Origin: Cladorhizidae sp. MBARI D1340-BT2
Taxonomy: Eukaryota; Porifera; Demospongiae; Poecilosclerida; Cladorhizidae
DNA: 64,000 bases
Assembly (NCBI GenBank): GCA_028752905.1
Contig: JAQNBH010000003.1
Span: 31,428,722-31,492,721, forward strand
Reading direction: 5' to 3'
In this document: positions 21,901 through 35,084 of the stretch, piece after piece
Layout of the letters: every line of letters begins with the position of its first letter
Position numbering within the stretch: position 1 is the first letter of the stretch
The notes under the pieces: generated by a model
Seen by the model: only the letters and a program-made list of their open reading frames with translations
What the model was told of the DNA's origin: nothing
The model's database searches: none
Translations under genes and position numbers: made by a program

Positions 21901-22418
21901 GAAGGCTAGAGCATCAACTCATTATTCCTGATGAAGGCTAGAGCATCTAGTCATTATTCCTGATAAAGGCTAGAGCATCTAGTCATTATTCCTGATGAAG
22001 GATAGAGCATCTAGTCATTATTCCTGATGAAGGCTAGATCATCTAGTCATTATTCCTGATGAAGGCTGGAGCATCTAGTCAGTATTCCTGATGAAGGCTA
22101 GAGCATCTAGTCATTATTCCTAATGAAGGCTAGGCTAGAGCATCTAGTCATTATTCCTGATGACTAGAGCATCTAGTCATTATTCCTGATAGTCATTATT
22201 CCTGATGAAGGCTGGAGCATCTAGTCATTATTCCTAATGAAGGCTAGAGCAGCTGGTCATTATTCCTTGATGAAGGCTATAGCATCTAGTCATTATTCCT
22301 GATGACTAGAGCATCTAGTCATTATTTCTGAAAGTTATGATTCCTGATAAAGGCTGGAGCATCTAGTCATTATTCAATGATGAAGGCTAGAGCACCTAGT
22401 TATTATTCCTGATGAAGG
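18905..22418. repeat. 3,514-bp nested tandem duplication, copy 2
   Basis: A repeat of 15391-18904. Its start abuts GAGCACCTAGTTATTATTCC, which in the unduplicated left unit leads to GTCAGAGC (9990). Here it leads to CCAGAGC, marking the recombination join within a monomer. At 22419 the sequence returns to the left-unit order. Confidence 0.9.
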
Positions 22419-24242
22419 TCAGAGCATCTAGTCATTATTCCTTAGAGCACCTAGTCATTATTCCTGATGAAGGCTAGAGCATCTAGTCATTATTCCTGAT
22501 GAAGGCTAGAGCATCTATTCATTATTCCTGATGAAGGCTTGAACATCTAGTCATTATTCCTGATGACTAGAGCATCTAGTCATTATTCCTGATAGTCATT
22601 ATTCCTAATGAAGGCTGGAGCATCTATTCATTATTCCTGATGAAAGTCAGAGCATCTAGACATAATTCATTGATGAAGGCTAGAGCATCTAGTCATTATT
22701 CCTGATGAAGGTCAGAGCATCTAGTCATTATTCCTGATGAAGGCTAGAGCATCTAGTCATTATTCCTTATGAAGGCTAGAGCATCTAGTCATTATTCCTG
22801 ATGAAGACTAGAGCATCTAGTCATTATTCCTGTTGAAGGCTAGATCATCTAGTCAATATTCCTGATGATGGCTAGAGGATCTAGTCATTTGTCCTGATGA
22901 AGGCTAGAGCATCTAGTCATTATTCCTGATGACTAGAGCATCTAGTCATTATTCCTGAAAGTTATGATTCCTGATAAAGGCTGTAGCATCTAGTCATTAT
23001 TCTGATGAAGGCTAGAGCATTTAATCATTATTCGTGATGAAGGCTAGAGCATCTAGTCATTATTCCTTGATGAAGGCTAGAGCATCTAGTTATTATTCCT
23101 TGATGAAGGCTAGAGCATCTAGTCATTATTCCTGATGAAGGTCAGAGGATCTAGTCATTATTCTAATGAAGGCTAGAGCATTTAGTCATTATTCCTGATG
23201 AAGGCTAGAGCATCTAGTCATTATTTCTGATGAAGGGCTAGAGCATCTAGTCATTATTCCTGATGAAGGCTAGAGCATCTAGTCATTATTCCTTGATGAA
23301 GGCTAGAGCATCTAGTTATTATTCCTTGATGAAGGCTAGAGCATCTAGTCATTATTCCTGATGAAGGTCAGAGAATTTAGTCATTATTCCTGATGAAGGC
23401 TAGAGCACCTAGTCATAATTTATGATGAAGGCTGGAGCATGTAGTCAATATTCCTGATGAAGGCTAGAGCATCTAGTCATTATTCCTGATGAAGGCTGGA
23501 GCATCTAGTCATTAAGGCTGGAGCATCAAGTCATTATTCCTGATGAAGACTAGAGCATCTAGTCATTATTCCTGATGAAGGCTAGAGCATCTAGTTATTA
23601 TTCCTGATGAAGGCTATAGTCATTATTCCTGATGAAGGATAGAGCATCTAGTCATTATTCCTGGAGCATCTAGTCATTATTCCTGATGAAGGCTAGAGCA
23701 TCTAGTCATTATTCCTGATGAAAGCTAGAGCATCTAGTCAATATTCCTGATGAAGGCTAGAGCATCTAGTCATTATTCCTGATGAAGGGAGGAGCATCTA
23801 GTCAATATTCCTGATGAAGGCTAGAGCATCTAGTCATTATTCCTGATGAAAGCTAGTCTAGTGCATCTAGTCATTATTCCTGATGACTAGAGAATCTAGT
23901 CATTATTCCTGATAGTCTATTCTTGAGGCGGGAGCATCTAGTCATTATTCCTGATGAAGGCTAGAGCATTTAGTCATTATTCCTGATCAAGGCTAGAGCA
24001 TCTAGTCATTATTCCTGATGAAGGCTAGAGCATCTAGTCATTATTCCTGATGAAGGCTAGAGCATCTAGTCATTATTCCTGATGAAGGCTAGAGCATCTA
24101 GTCATTATTCCTGATGAAGGCTAGAGCATCTAGTCATTATCCTGATGAAGGCCACAGCATCTAGTCATTATTCCTGATGAAGGTTAGAGCACCTAGTCAT
24201 TATTCCTGATGAAGGCTAGAACACCTAGTCATTATTCCTGAT

Positions 24243-24930
24243 GAAGAGCACCTAGTCATTATTCCTGATGAAGGCTAGAGCATCTAGTCATTATTCCTGA
24301 TGAAGGCTAGAGCATCTAGTCATTACTCCTGATGAAGGCTAGAGCATCTAGTCATTATTCCTGATGAAGGCTAGAGCATCTAGTCGTTATTCCTGATGAA
24401 GGCTAGAACATCTAGTCATTATTCCTGATGACTAGACCATCTAGTCATTATTCCTGATAGTCATTATTGCTAATGAAGGCTGGAGCTTCTATTCATTATT
24501 CCTGATGGAAGTCAGATCATCTAGTCATTATTCATTGATGAAGGCTAGAGCATCTAGTCATTATTCCTGATGAAGGTCAGAGCATCTAGACATTATTCCT
24601 GATGAAGGCTAGAGCATCTAGTCATTATTCCTGATGAAGGCTAGAGCATCTAGTCATTATTCCTGATGAAGGCTAGAACACCTAGTCATTATTCCTGATG
24701 AAGGCTAGAACACCTAGTCATTATTCCTGATGAAGGCTAGAGCATCTAGTCATTATTGCTGATGAAGGCTAGAGCATCTAGTCATTATTCCTGATGAAGG
24801 CTAGAGCACCTAGTCATTATTCCTGATGAAGGCTAGAGCATCTAGTCATTATTCCTGATGAAGGCTAGAGCATCTAGTCATTATTCCTGATGAAGGCTAG
24901 AGCATCTAGTCATTATTCCTGATGAAGGCT
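24243..24930. repeat. Block recurring at 34297-35050
   Basis: The private variants GAAGAGCACCTAG, GACTAGACCATC and ATTGCTAATGAAGG recur at offset 10,054 (24243/34297 and 24435/34489). The offset becomes 10,117 by 24755/34872 through about two monomers added in the right copy. Confidence 0.7.
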
Positions 24931-26269
24931 AGAGCATCTAGTCATTTTTCCTGATGAAGACTAGAACATCTAGTCATTATTCCTGATGACGGCTAGAGCA
25001 TCTAGTCATTATTCCTGATGAAGGCTAGAGCATCTAGTCATTATTCCTGATGAAGCTATAGCACCTAGTCATTATTCCTGATGAAGGCTGGAGCTTCTAG
25101 TCAATATTCCTGATGATGGCTAGAGCATCTAATCATTAGTCCTGATGAAGGCTAGAGCATCTAGTCATTATTCCTGATGACTAGAGCATCTAGTCATTAT
25201 TCCTGAAAGTTATGATTCCTGATAAAGGCTGGAGCATCTAGTCATTATTCTGATGAAGGCTAGAGCATTTAGTCATTATTCCTGATGAAGGCTAGAGCAT
25301 CTAGTCATTATTCCTTGATGAAGGCTAGAGCATCTAGTTATTATTCCTTGATGAAGGCTAGAGCATCTAGTCATTATTCCTGATGAAAGTCAGAGCATCT
25401 AGTCATTATTCTGATGAAGGCTAGAGAATTTAGTCATTATTCCTGATGAAGGCTAGAGCATCTAGTCATTATTTCCGATGAAGGCTAGAGCATCTAGTCA
25501 TTATTCCAGATGAAGGCTAGAGCATCTATTCATTATTCCTGATGAAGGCTAGAGTTTCTAGTCATTATTCCTGATGAAGGCTAGAGCATCTAGTCATTAT
25601 TTCTGATGAAGGCTAGAGCATCTAGTCATTATTCCTGATGAAGGCTGGAGTATCTAGTCAATATTCCTGATGAAGGCAAGAGCATCTAGTCATTATTCCT
25701 AATGAAAGCTAGGCTAGATCATCTAGTCATTATTCCTGATGACTAGAGCATCAGTTATTCTAGTTATTATTCCTGATGACTAGAGCATCTATATAGTCAT
25801 TATTCCTGATCGTCATTATCCTGATGAAGGCTGGAGCATCTAGTCATTATTCCTTGATGAAGGCTAGAGCATCTAGTCATTATTCCTGATGAAAGTCAGA
25901 GCATCTAGTCATTATTCATTGATGAAGGCTAGAGCACCTAGTCATTATTCCTTATGAAGGTCAGAGCATCTAGTCATTATTCCTGATGATGGCTAGAGCA
26001 TCTAGTCATTAGTCCTGATGAAGGCTAGATTATCTAGTCATTATTCATGATGACTAGAGCATCTAGTCATTATTCCTGATAATTATTATTCGTGATGAAG
26101 GCTGGAGCTTCTAGTCATTATTCCTGATGAAGGCTAGAGTATTTAGTCATTATTCCTGATGAAGGCAGAGCATCTAGTCATTATTCCTTGATGAAGGCTA
26201 GAGCATCTAGTTATTATTCCTTGATGGAGGCTAGAGCATCTAGTTATTATTCCTGATGAAGGCTAGAAC

Positions 26270-29200
26270 ATCTAGTCATTATCCCTGATAACTAGAGCAT
26301 CTAGTCATTATTCCTGATAGTCATTATTCCTAATGAAGGCTGGAGCATCTATTCTTTATTCCTGATGTAAGTCATAGCATCTAGTCATTATTCATTGATG
26401 AAGGCTAGAGCATCTAGTCATTATTCCTGATGAAGGTCAGAGCATCTAGTCATTATTCCTGATGAAAACTAGAGCATCTAGTCATTATTTATGATGAAAG
26501 CTGGAGCATATAGTCAATATTCCTGATGAAGGCTAGAGGATCTAGTCATTATTCCTGATGACTAGAGCATCTACCTGAAAGTTTTGATTCCTGATAAAGG
26601 CTGGAGAATCTAGTCATTATTCTGATGTAGGCTAGAGCATTTAGTCATTATTCCTGATGAAGGCTAGAGCATCTAGTCATTATTCCTTGATGAAAGCTAG
26701 AGCATCTAGTTATTATTCCTTGATGAAGGCTAGAGCATCTAGTCATTATTCCTGATGAAGGTCAGAGCATCTAGTCATTATTCCTGATTAAGGCTAGAGC
26801 ATCTAGTCATTATTTATGATGAAGGCTGGAGCATATAGTCAATATTCCTGATGAAGGCTAGAGCATCTAATCATTATCTGATGAAGGCTAGAGCATCTAG
26901 TCATTATTCCTGATAGTCATTATTCCTGATGAAGGCTGGAGCATCTAGTCATTATTCCTGATGAAGGCTGGAGCATCTAGTCATTATTCCTGATGAAGGC
27001 TAGAGCATCTAGTCATTATTCCTGATGAAGGCTAGAGCATCTAGTCATTATTCCTGATGAAGGCTAGAGCATCTAGTCATTATTCCTGATGAAGGCTAGA
27101 GCATCTAGTCATTATTCCTGATGAAGGCTAGAGCATCTAGTCATTATTCCTGATGAAGGCTAGAGCATCTAGTCATAATTCCTGATGAAGGCTAGAGCAT
27201 CTAGTCATTATCCTGATGAAGGCCACAGCATCTAGTCATTATTAATGATGAACGCTAGAGCACCTAGTCATTATTCCTGATGAAGGCTAGAACACCTAGT
27301 CATTACTCCTGATGAAGGCTAGAGCATCTAGTCATTATTCCTGATGAAGGCTAGAGCATCTAGTCATTATTTCTGATGAAGGCTGGAGCATCTAGTCATT
27401 ATTCCTGATGAAGGCTAGAGCATCTAGTCATTATTCCTGATGAAGGCTAGAGCATCTAGTCATTATTCCTGATGAAGGCTAGAGCATCTAGTCATTATTC
27501 CTGATGAAGGCTAGAGCATCTAGTCATTATTCCTGATGAAGGCTATAGAATCTAGTCATAATTCCTGATGAAGGCTAGAGCATCTAGTCATTATCCTGAT
27601 GAAGGCCACAGCATCTAGTCATTATTCCTGATGAAGACTAGAGCACCTAGTCATTATTCCTGATGAAGGCTAGAACACCTAGTCATTATTCCTGATGAAG
27701 GCTAGACCATCTAGTCATTATTCCTGATGAAGGCTAGAGCATCTAGTCATTATTCCTGATGAAGGCTAGAGCTTCTAGTCATTATTCCTGATGATGGCTA
27801 GAGCATCTAGTCATTATTCCTGATGAAGGCTAGAGCATCTATTTAATATTCCTGATGAAGGCTAGAACATCTAGTCATTATTCCTGATGACTATAGCATC
27901 TAGTCATTATTCCTGATAGTCATTATTCCTAATGAAGGCTGGAGCATCTATTCATTATTCCTGATGAAAGTCATAGCATCTAGTCATTATTCATTGATGA
28001 AGGCTAGAGCATCTAGTCATTATTCCTGATGAAGGTCAGAGCATCTAATCATTATTCCTGATGAAGGCTAGAGCATCTAGTCATTATTCCTGATGAAGGC
28101 TAGAGCATCTAGTTATTATTCCTGATGAAGACTAGAGCATCTAGTCATTATTCCTGATGAAGGCTAGAGCATCTAGTCATTATTCCTGATGAAGGCTAGA
28201 GCATCTAGTCATTATTACTGATGAAGCTATATCACCTAGTCATTATTCCTGATGAAGGCTGGAGCATCTAGTCAATATTCCTGATGATGGCTAGAGGATC
28301 TAGTCATTAGTCCTGATGAAGGCTAGAGCATCTAGTCATTATTCCTGACGACTAGAGCATCTAGTCATTATTCCTGAAAGTTATGATTCCTGATAAAGGC
28401 TGGAGCATCTAGTCATTATTCTGATGGAGGCTAGAGCATCTAGTCATTATTCCTGATGAAGGCTAGAGCATCTAGTCATTATTGCTGATGAAGGCTAGAG
28501 CATCTATTCATTATTCCTGATGAAGGCTAGAGCACCTAGTCATTATTCCTGATGTAGGCTAGAGCATCTAGTCATTATTCCTGATGAAGGCTAGAGCATC
28601 TAGACATTATTCCTGATGATGGCTAGAGCATCTAGTCAATATTCCTGATGAAGGCTGGAGCATCTAGATGTTATTCCTGATGAAGGCTAGAACATCTAGT
28701 CATTATTCCTGATGTCTAGAGCATCTAGTCATTATTCCTTATAATCATTATTCCTAATGAAGGCTGGAGCATCTATTCATTATTCCTGATGAAAGTCAGA
28801 GCATCTAGTAATTATTCATTGATGAAGGCTAGAGCATCTAGTCATTATTCCTGATGAAGGTAAGAGCATCTAGTCATTATTCCTGATGAAGGCTAGAGCA
28901 TCTAGTCATTATTCCTGATGAAGGCTAGAGCATCTAGTCATTATTCCTGATGAAGGCTAGAGCATCTAGTCATTATTCCTGGTGAAGGCTAGAGCATCTA
29001 GTCATTATTCCTGATGAAGGCTAGAGCATCTAGTCATTATTCCTGATGAAGCTATAGCACCTAGTCATTATTCCTGATGAAGGCTGGAGCATCTAGTCAA
29101 TATTCCTGATGATGGCTAGAGCATCTAGTCATTAGTCCTGATGAAGGCTAGAGCATCTAGTCATAATTCCTGATGACTAGAGTGTCTAGTCATTATTCCT

Positions 29201-30960
29201 GAAAGTTATGATTCCTGATAAAGGCTGGAGCATCTAGTCATTATTCTGATGAAGGCTAGAGCATTTAGTCATTATTCCTGATGAAGGCTAGAGCATCTAG
29301 TCATTATTCCTTGATGAAGGCTAGAGCATCTAGTTATTATTCCTTGATGAAGGCTAGAGCATCTAGTCATTATTCCTGATGAAGGTCAGAGCATCTAGTC
29401 ATTATTCCTGATGAAGGCTAGAGCACCTAGTCATTATTTATGATGAAGGCTGGAGCATATAGTCAATATTCCTGATGAAAGCTAGAGCATCTAGTCATTT
29501 TTCTGATGAAGGCTAGAGCATCTAGTCATTATTCCTGATGAAGGCTAGTTCATTATTCCTGATGAAGGCTAGAGCATCAAGTCATTATTCCTGATGAAGG
29601 CTAGAGCATCTAGTCATAATTCGTGATGAAGGCTAGAGCATCTAGTCATTATCCTGATGAAGGCCACAGCATCTAGTCATTATTAATGATGAACGCTAGA
29701 GCACCTAGTCATTATTCCTGATGAAGGCTAGAACACCTAGTCATTACTCCTGATGAAGGCTAGAGCATCTAGTCATTATTCCTGATGAAGGCTAGAGCAT
29801 CTAGTCATTATTTCTGATGAAGGCTGGAGCATCTAGTCATTATTCCTGATGAAGGCTAGAGCATCTAGTCATTATTCCTGATGAAGGCTAGAGCATCTAG
29901 TCATTATTCCTGATGAAGGCTAGAGCATCTAGTCATTATTCCTGACGACTAGAGCATCTAGTCATTATTCCTGAAAGTTATGATTCCTGATAAAGGCTGG
30001 AGCATCTAGTCATTATTCTGATGGAGGCTAGAGCATCTAGTCATTATTCCTGATGAAGGCTAGAGCGTCTAGTCATTATTGCTGATGAAGGCTAGAGCAT
30101 CTATTCATTATTCCTGATGAAGGCTAGAGCACCTAGTCATTATTCCTGATGTAGGCTAGAGCATCTAGTCATTATTCCTGATGAAGGCTAGAGCATCTAG
30201 ACATTATTCCTGATGATGGCTAGAGCATCTAGTCAATATTCCTGATGAAGGCTGGAGCATCTAGTCGTTATTCCTGATGAAGGCTAGAACATCTAGTCAT
30301 TATTCCTGATGTCTAGAGCATCTAGTCATTATTCCTGATAATCATTATTCCTAATGAAGGCTGGAGCATCTATTCATTATTCCTGATGAAAGTCAGAGCA
30401 TCTAGTAATTATTCATTGATGAAGGCTAGAGCATCTAGTCATTATTCCTGATGAAGGTAAGAGCATCTAGTCATTATTCCTGATGAAGGCTAGAGCATCT
30501 AGTCATTATTCCTGATGAAGGCTAGAGCATCTAGTCATTATTCCTGATGAAGGCTAGAGCATCTAGTCATTATTCCTGGTGAAGGCTAGAGCATCTAGTC
30601 ATTATTCCTGATGAAGGCTAGAGCATCTAGTCATTATTCCTGATGAAGCTATAGCACCTAGTCATTATTCCTGATGAAGGCTGGAGCATCTAGTCAATAT
30701 TCCTGATGATGGCTAGAGCATCTAGTCATTAGTCCTGATGAAGGCTAGAGCATCTAGTCATAATTCCTGATGACTAGAGCGTCTAGTCATTATTCCTGAA
30801 AGTTATGATTCCTGATAAAGGCTGGAGCATCTAGTCATTATTCTGATGAAGGCTAGAGCATTTAGTCATTATTACTGATGAAGGCTAGAGCATCTAGTCA
30901 TTATTCCTTGATGAAGGCTAGAGCATCTAGTTATTATTCCTTGATGAAGGCTAGAGCATC
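26270..30960. repeat. ~4.7-kb repeated block, copy A
   Basis: Matches about 35085-39770. Markers: ATCCCTGATAACTAG at 26281/35096 (offset 8,815), ATTAATGATG at 27241/36053 (8,812), CATCTAGATG at 28661/37473 (8,812). The offset grows to 8,876 near 29614 through two monomers present only in the right copy, and falls back to about 8,811 near 30575. Boundaries are approximate. Confidence 0.75.
26950..28540. repeat. ~1.6-kb HOR block, recurring at 31000-32590
   Basis: Rare variants recur at an offset of about 4,047 bp: the ATTAATG/ATTAGTG form at 27241/31287 and CTATATCACC at 28227/32274. The same block recurs a third time at about 35760-37350. Edges are approximate. Confidence 0.7.
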
Positions 30961-32640
30961 TAGTAATTATTCCTGATGAAGGCTGGAGCATCTAGTCATT
31001 ATTCCTGATGAAGGCTGGAGCATCTAGTCATTATTCCTGATGAAGGCTAGAGCATCTAGTCATTATTCCTGATGAAGGCTAGAGCATCTAGTCATTATTC
31101 CTGATGAAGGCTAGAGCATCTAGTCATTATTCCTGATGAAGGCTAGAGCATCTAGTCATTATTCCTGATGAAGGCTAGAGCATCTAGTCATTATTCCTGA
31201 TGAAGGCTAGAGCATCTAGTCATAATTCCTGATGAAGTCTAGAGCATCTAGTCATTATCCTGATGAAGGCCACAGCATCTAGTCATTATTAGTGATGAAC
31301 GCTAGAGCACCTAGTCATTATTCCTGATGAAGGCTAGAACACCTAGTCATTACTCCTGATGAAGGCTAGAGCATCTAGTCATTATTCCTGATGAAGGCTA
31401 GAGCATCTAGTCATTATTTCTGATGAAGGCTGGAGCATCTAGTCATTATTCCTGATGAAGGCTAGAGCATCTAGTCATTATTCCTGATGAAGGCTAGAGC
31501 ATCTAGTCATTATTCCTGATGAAGGCTAGAGCATCTAGTCATTATTCCTGATGAAGGCTAGAGCATCTAGTCATTATTCCTGATGAAGGCTATAGAATCT
31601 AGTCATAATTCCTGATGAAGGCTAGAGCATCTAGTCATTATCCTGATGAAGGCCACAGCATCTAGTCATTATTCCTGATGAACACTAGAGCACCTAGTCA
31701 TTATTCCTGATGAAGGCTAGAACACCTAGTCATTATTCCTGATGAAGGCTAGAGCATCTAGTCATTATTCCTGATGAAGGCTAGAGCATCTAGTCATTAT
31801 TCCTGATGAAGGCTAGAGCTTCTAGTCATTATTCCTGATGAAGGCTAGAGCATCTAGTCATTATTCCTGATGAAGGCTAGAGCATCTATTTATTATTCCT
31901 GATGAAGGCTAGAACATCTAGTCATTATTCCTGATGAATATAGCATCTAGTCATTATTCCTGATAGTCATTATTCCTAATGAAGGCTGGAGCATCTATTC
32001 ATTATTCCTGATGAAAGTCATAGCATCTAGTCATTATTCATTGATGAAGGCTAGAGCATCTAGTCATTATTCCTGATGAAGGTCAGAGCATCTAGTCATT
32101 ATTCCTGATGAAGGCTAGAGCATCTAGTCATTATTCCTGATGAAGGCTAGAGCATCTAGTTATTATTCCTGATGAAGACTAGAGCATCTAGTCATTATTC
32201 CTGATGAAGGCTAGAGCATCTAGTCATTATTCCTGATGAAGGCTAGAGCATCTAGTCATTATTACTGATGAAGCTATATCACCTAGTCATTATTCCTGAT
32301 GAAGGCTGGAGCATCTAGTCAATATTCCTGATGATGGCTAGAGGATCTAGTCATTAGTCCTGATGAAGGCTAGAGCATCTAGTCATTATTCCTGACGACT
32401 AGAGCATCTAGTCATTATTCCTGAAAGTTATGATTCCTGATATAGGCTGGAGCATCTAGTCATTATTCTGATGGAGGCTAGAGCATCTAGTCATTATTCC
32501 TGATGAAGGCTAGAGCATCTAGTCATTATTGCTGATGAAGGCTAGAGCATCTATTCATTATTCCTGATGAAGGCTAGAGCACCTAGTCATTATTCCTGAT
32601 GAAGGTCAGAGCATCTAGTCATTATTCCTGATGAAGGCTA
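29390..32640. repeat. ~3.28-kb HOR, first copy
   Basis: Markers ATTAATGATG at 29682/32966 and GAGCGTCTAG near 30065/33349 are 3,284 bp apart. The offset drops by 29 bp to 3,255 later, because one variant monomer is missing near 33590. The second copy runs to about 34180. Confidence 0.7.
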
Positions 32641-35084
32641 GAGCACCTAGTCATTATTTATGATGAAGGCTGGAGCATATAGTCAATATTCCTGATGAAA
32701 GCTAGAGCATCTAGTCATTTTTCTGATGAAGGCTAGAGCATCTAGTCATTATTCCTGATGAAGGCTAGTTCATTATTCCTGATGAAGGCTAGAGCATCAA
32801 GTCATTATTCCTGATGAAGGCTAGAGCATCTAGTCATTATTCCTGATAAAGGCTAGAGCATCTAGTCATTATTCCTGATGAAGGCTAGAGCATCTAGTCA
32901 TAATTCGTGATGAAGGCTAGAGCATCTAGTCATTATCCTGATGAAGGCCACAGCATCTAGTCATTATTAATGATGAACGCTAGAGCACCTAGTCATTATT
33001 CCTGATGAAGGCTAGAACACCTAGTCAATACTCCTGATGAAGGCTAGAGCATCTAGTCATTATTCCTGATGAAGGCTAGAGCATCTAGTCATTATTTCTG
33101 ATGAAGGCTGGAGCATCTAGTCATTATTCCTGATGAAGGCTAGAGCATCTAGTCATTATTCCTGATGAAGGCTAGAGCATCTAGTCATTATTCCTGATGA
33201 AGGCTAGAGCATCTAGTCATTATTCCTGACGACTAGAGCATCTAGTCATTATTCCTGAAAGTTATGATTCCTGATAAAGGCTGGAGCATCTAGTCATTAT
33301 TCTGATGGAGGCTAGAGCATCTAGTCATTATTCCTGATGAAGGCTAGAGCGTCTAGTCATTATTGCTGATGAAGGCTAGAGCATCTATTCATTATTCCTG
33401 ATGAAGGCTAGAGCACCTAGTCATTATTCCTGATGTAGGCTAGAGCATCTAGTCATTATTCCTGATGAAGGCTAGAGCATCTAGACATTATTCCTGATGA
33501 TGGCTAGAGCATCTAGTCAATATTCCTGATGAAGGCTGGAGCATCTAGTCGTTATTCCTGATGAAGGCTAGAACATCTAGTCATTATTCCTGATAATCAT
33601 TATTCCTAATGAAGGCTGGAGCATCTATTCATTATTCCTGATGAAAGTCAGAGCATCTAGTAATTATTCATTGATGAAGGCTAGAGCATCTAGTCATTAT
33701 TCCTGATGAAGGTAAGAGCATCTAGTCATTATTCCTGATGAAGGCTAGAGCATCTAGTCATTATTCCTGATGAAGGCTAGAGCATCTAGTCATTATTCCT
33801 GATGAAGGCTAGAGCATCTAGTCATTATTCCTGGTGAAGGCTAGAGCATCTAGTCATTATTCCTGATGAAGGCTAGAGCATCTAGTCATTATTCCTGATG
33901 AAGCTATAGCACCTAGTCATTATTCCTGATGAAGGCTGGAGCATCTAGTCAATATTCCTGATGATGGCTAGAGCATCTAGTCATTAGTCCTGATGAAGGC
34001 TAGAGCATCTAGTCATAATTCCTGATGACTAGAGCGTCTAGTCATTATTCCTGAAAGTTATGATTCCTGATAAAGGCTGGAGCATCTAGTCATTATTCTG
34101 ATGAAGGCTAGAGCATTTAGTCATTATTCCTGATGAAGGCTAGAGCATCTAGTCATTATTCCTTGATGAAGGCTAGAGCATCTAGTTATTATTCCTTGAT
34201 GAAGGCTAGAGCATCTAGTCATTATTCCTGATGAAGGTCAGAGCATCTAGTCATTATTCCTGATGAAGGCTAGAGCACCTAGTCATTATTCCTGATGAAG
34301 AGCACCTAGTCATTATTCCTGATGAAGGCTAGAGCATCTAGTCATTATTCCTGATGAAGTCTAGAGCATCTAGTCATTACTCCTGATGAAGGCTAGAGCA
34401 TCTAGTCATTATTCCTGATGAAGGCTAGAGCATCTAGTCGTTATTCCTGATGAAGGCTAGAACATCTAGTCATTATTCCTGATGACTAGACCATCTAGTC
34501 ATTATTCCTGATAGTCATTATTGCTAATGAAGGCTGGAGCTTCTATTCATTATTCCTGATGGAGGTCAGATCATCTAGTCATTATTCATTGATGAAGGCT
34601 AGAGCATCTAGTCATTATTCCTGATGAAGGTCAGAGCATCTAGACATTATTCCTGATGAAGGCTAGAGCATCTAGTCATTATTCCTGATGAAGGCTAGAG
34701 CATCTAGTCATTATTCCTGATGAAGGCTAGAGCATCTAGTCATTATCCTGATGAAGGCCACAGCATCTAGTCATTATTCCTGATGAAGGCTAGAACACCT
34801 AGTCATTATTCCTGATGAAGGCTAGAACACCTAGTCATTATTCCTGATGAAGGCTAGAGCATCTAGTCATTATTGCTGATGAAGGCTAGAGCATCTAGTC
34901 ATTATTCCTGATGAAGGCTAGAGCACCTAGTCATTATTCCTGATGAAGGCTAGAGCATCTAGTCATTATTCCTGATGAAGGCTAGAGCATCTAGTCATTA
35001 TTCCTGATGAAGGCTAGAGCATCTAGTCATTATTCCTGATGAAGGCTAGAGCATCTAGTCGTTATTCCTGATGAAGGCTAGAAC

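Larger units (their letters stand above)
11941..24369. repeat. Segmental unit 2, expanded to 12,429 bp
   Basis: A second copy of the 8,883-bp unit. Its excess of 3,546 bp is fully accounted for by one added 32-bp monomer near 15620-15660 and a nested 3,514-bp duplication. The sequence matching 9961 occurs at 22390, an offset of 12,429. The match to unit 1 ends at 24369, where unit 1 ended at 11940, so the sizes close exactly. Confidence 0.87.
14804..24369. repeat. 32-bp satellite array, remainder of segmental unit 2
   Basis: Monomer array continuing from the right end of transposon copy 2 and following 5921-11940 closely. It holds one extra monomer near 15645 and a 3,514-bp tandem duplication. 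No ORF. Confidence 0.96.
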
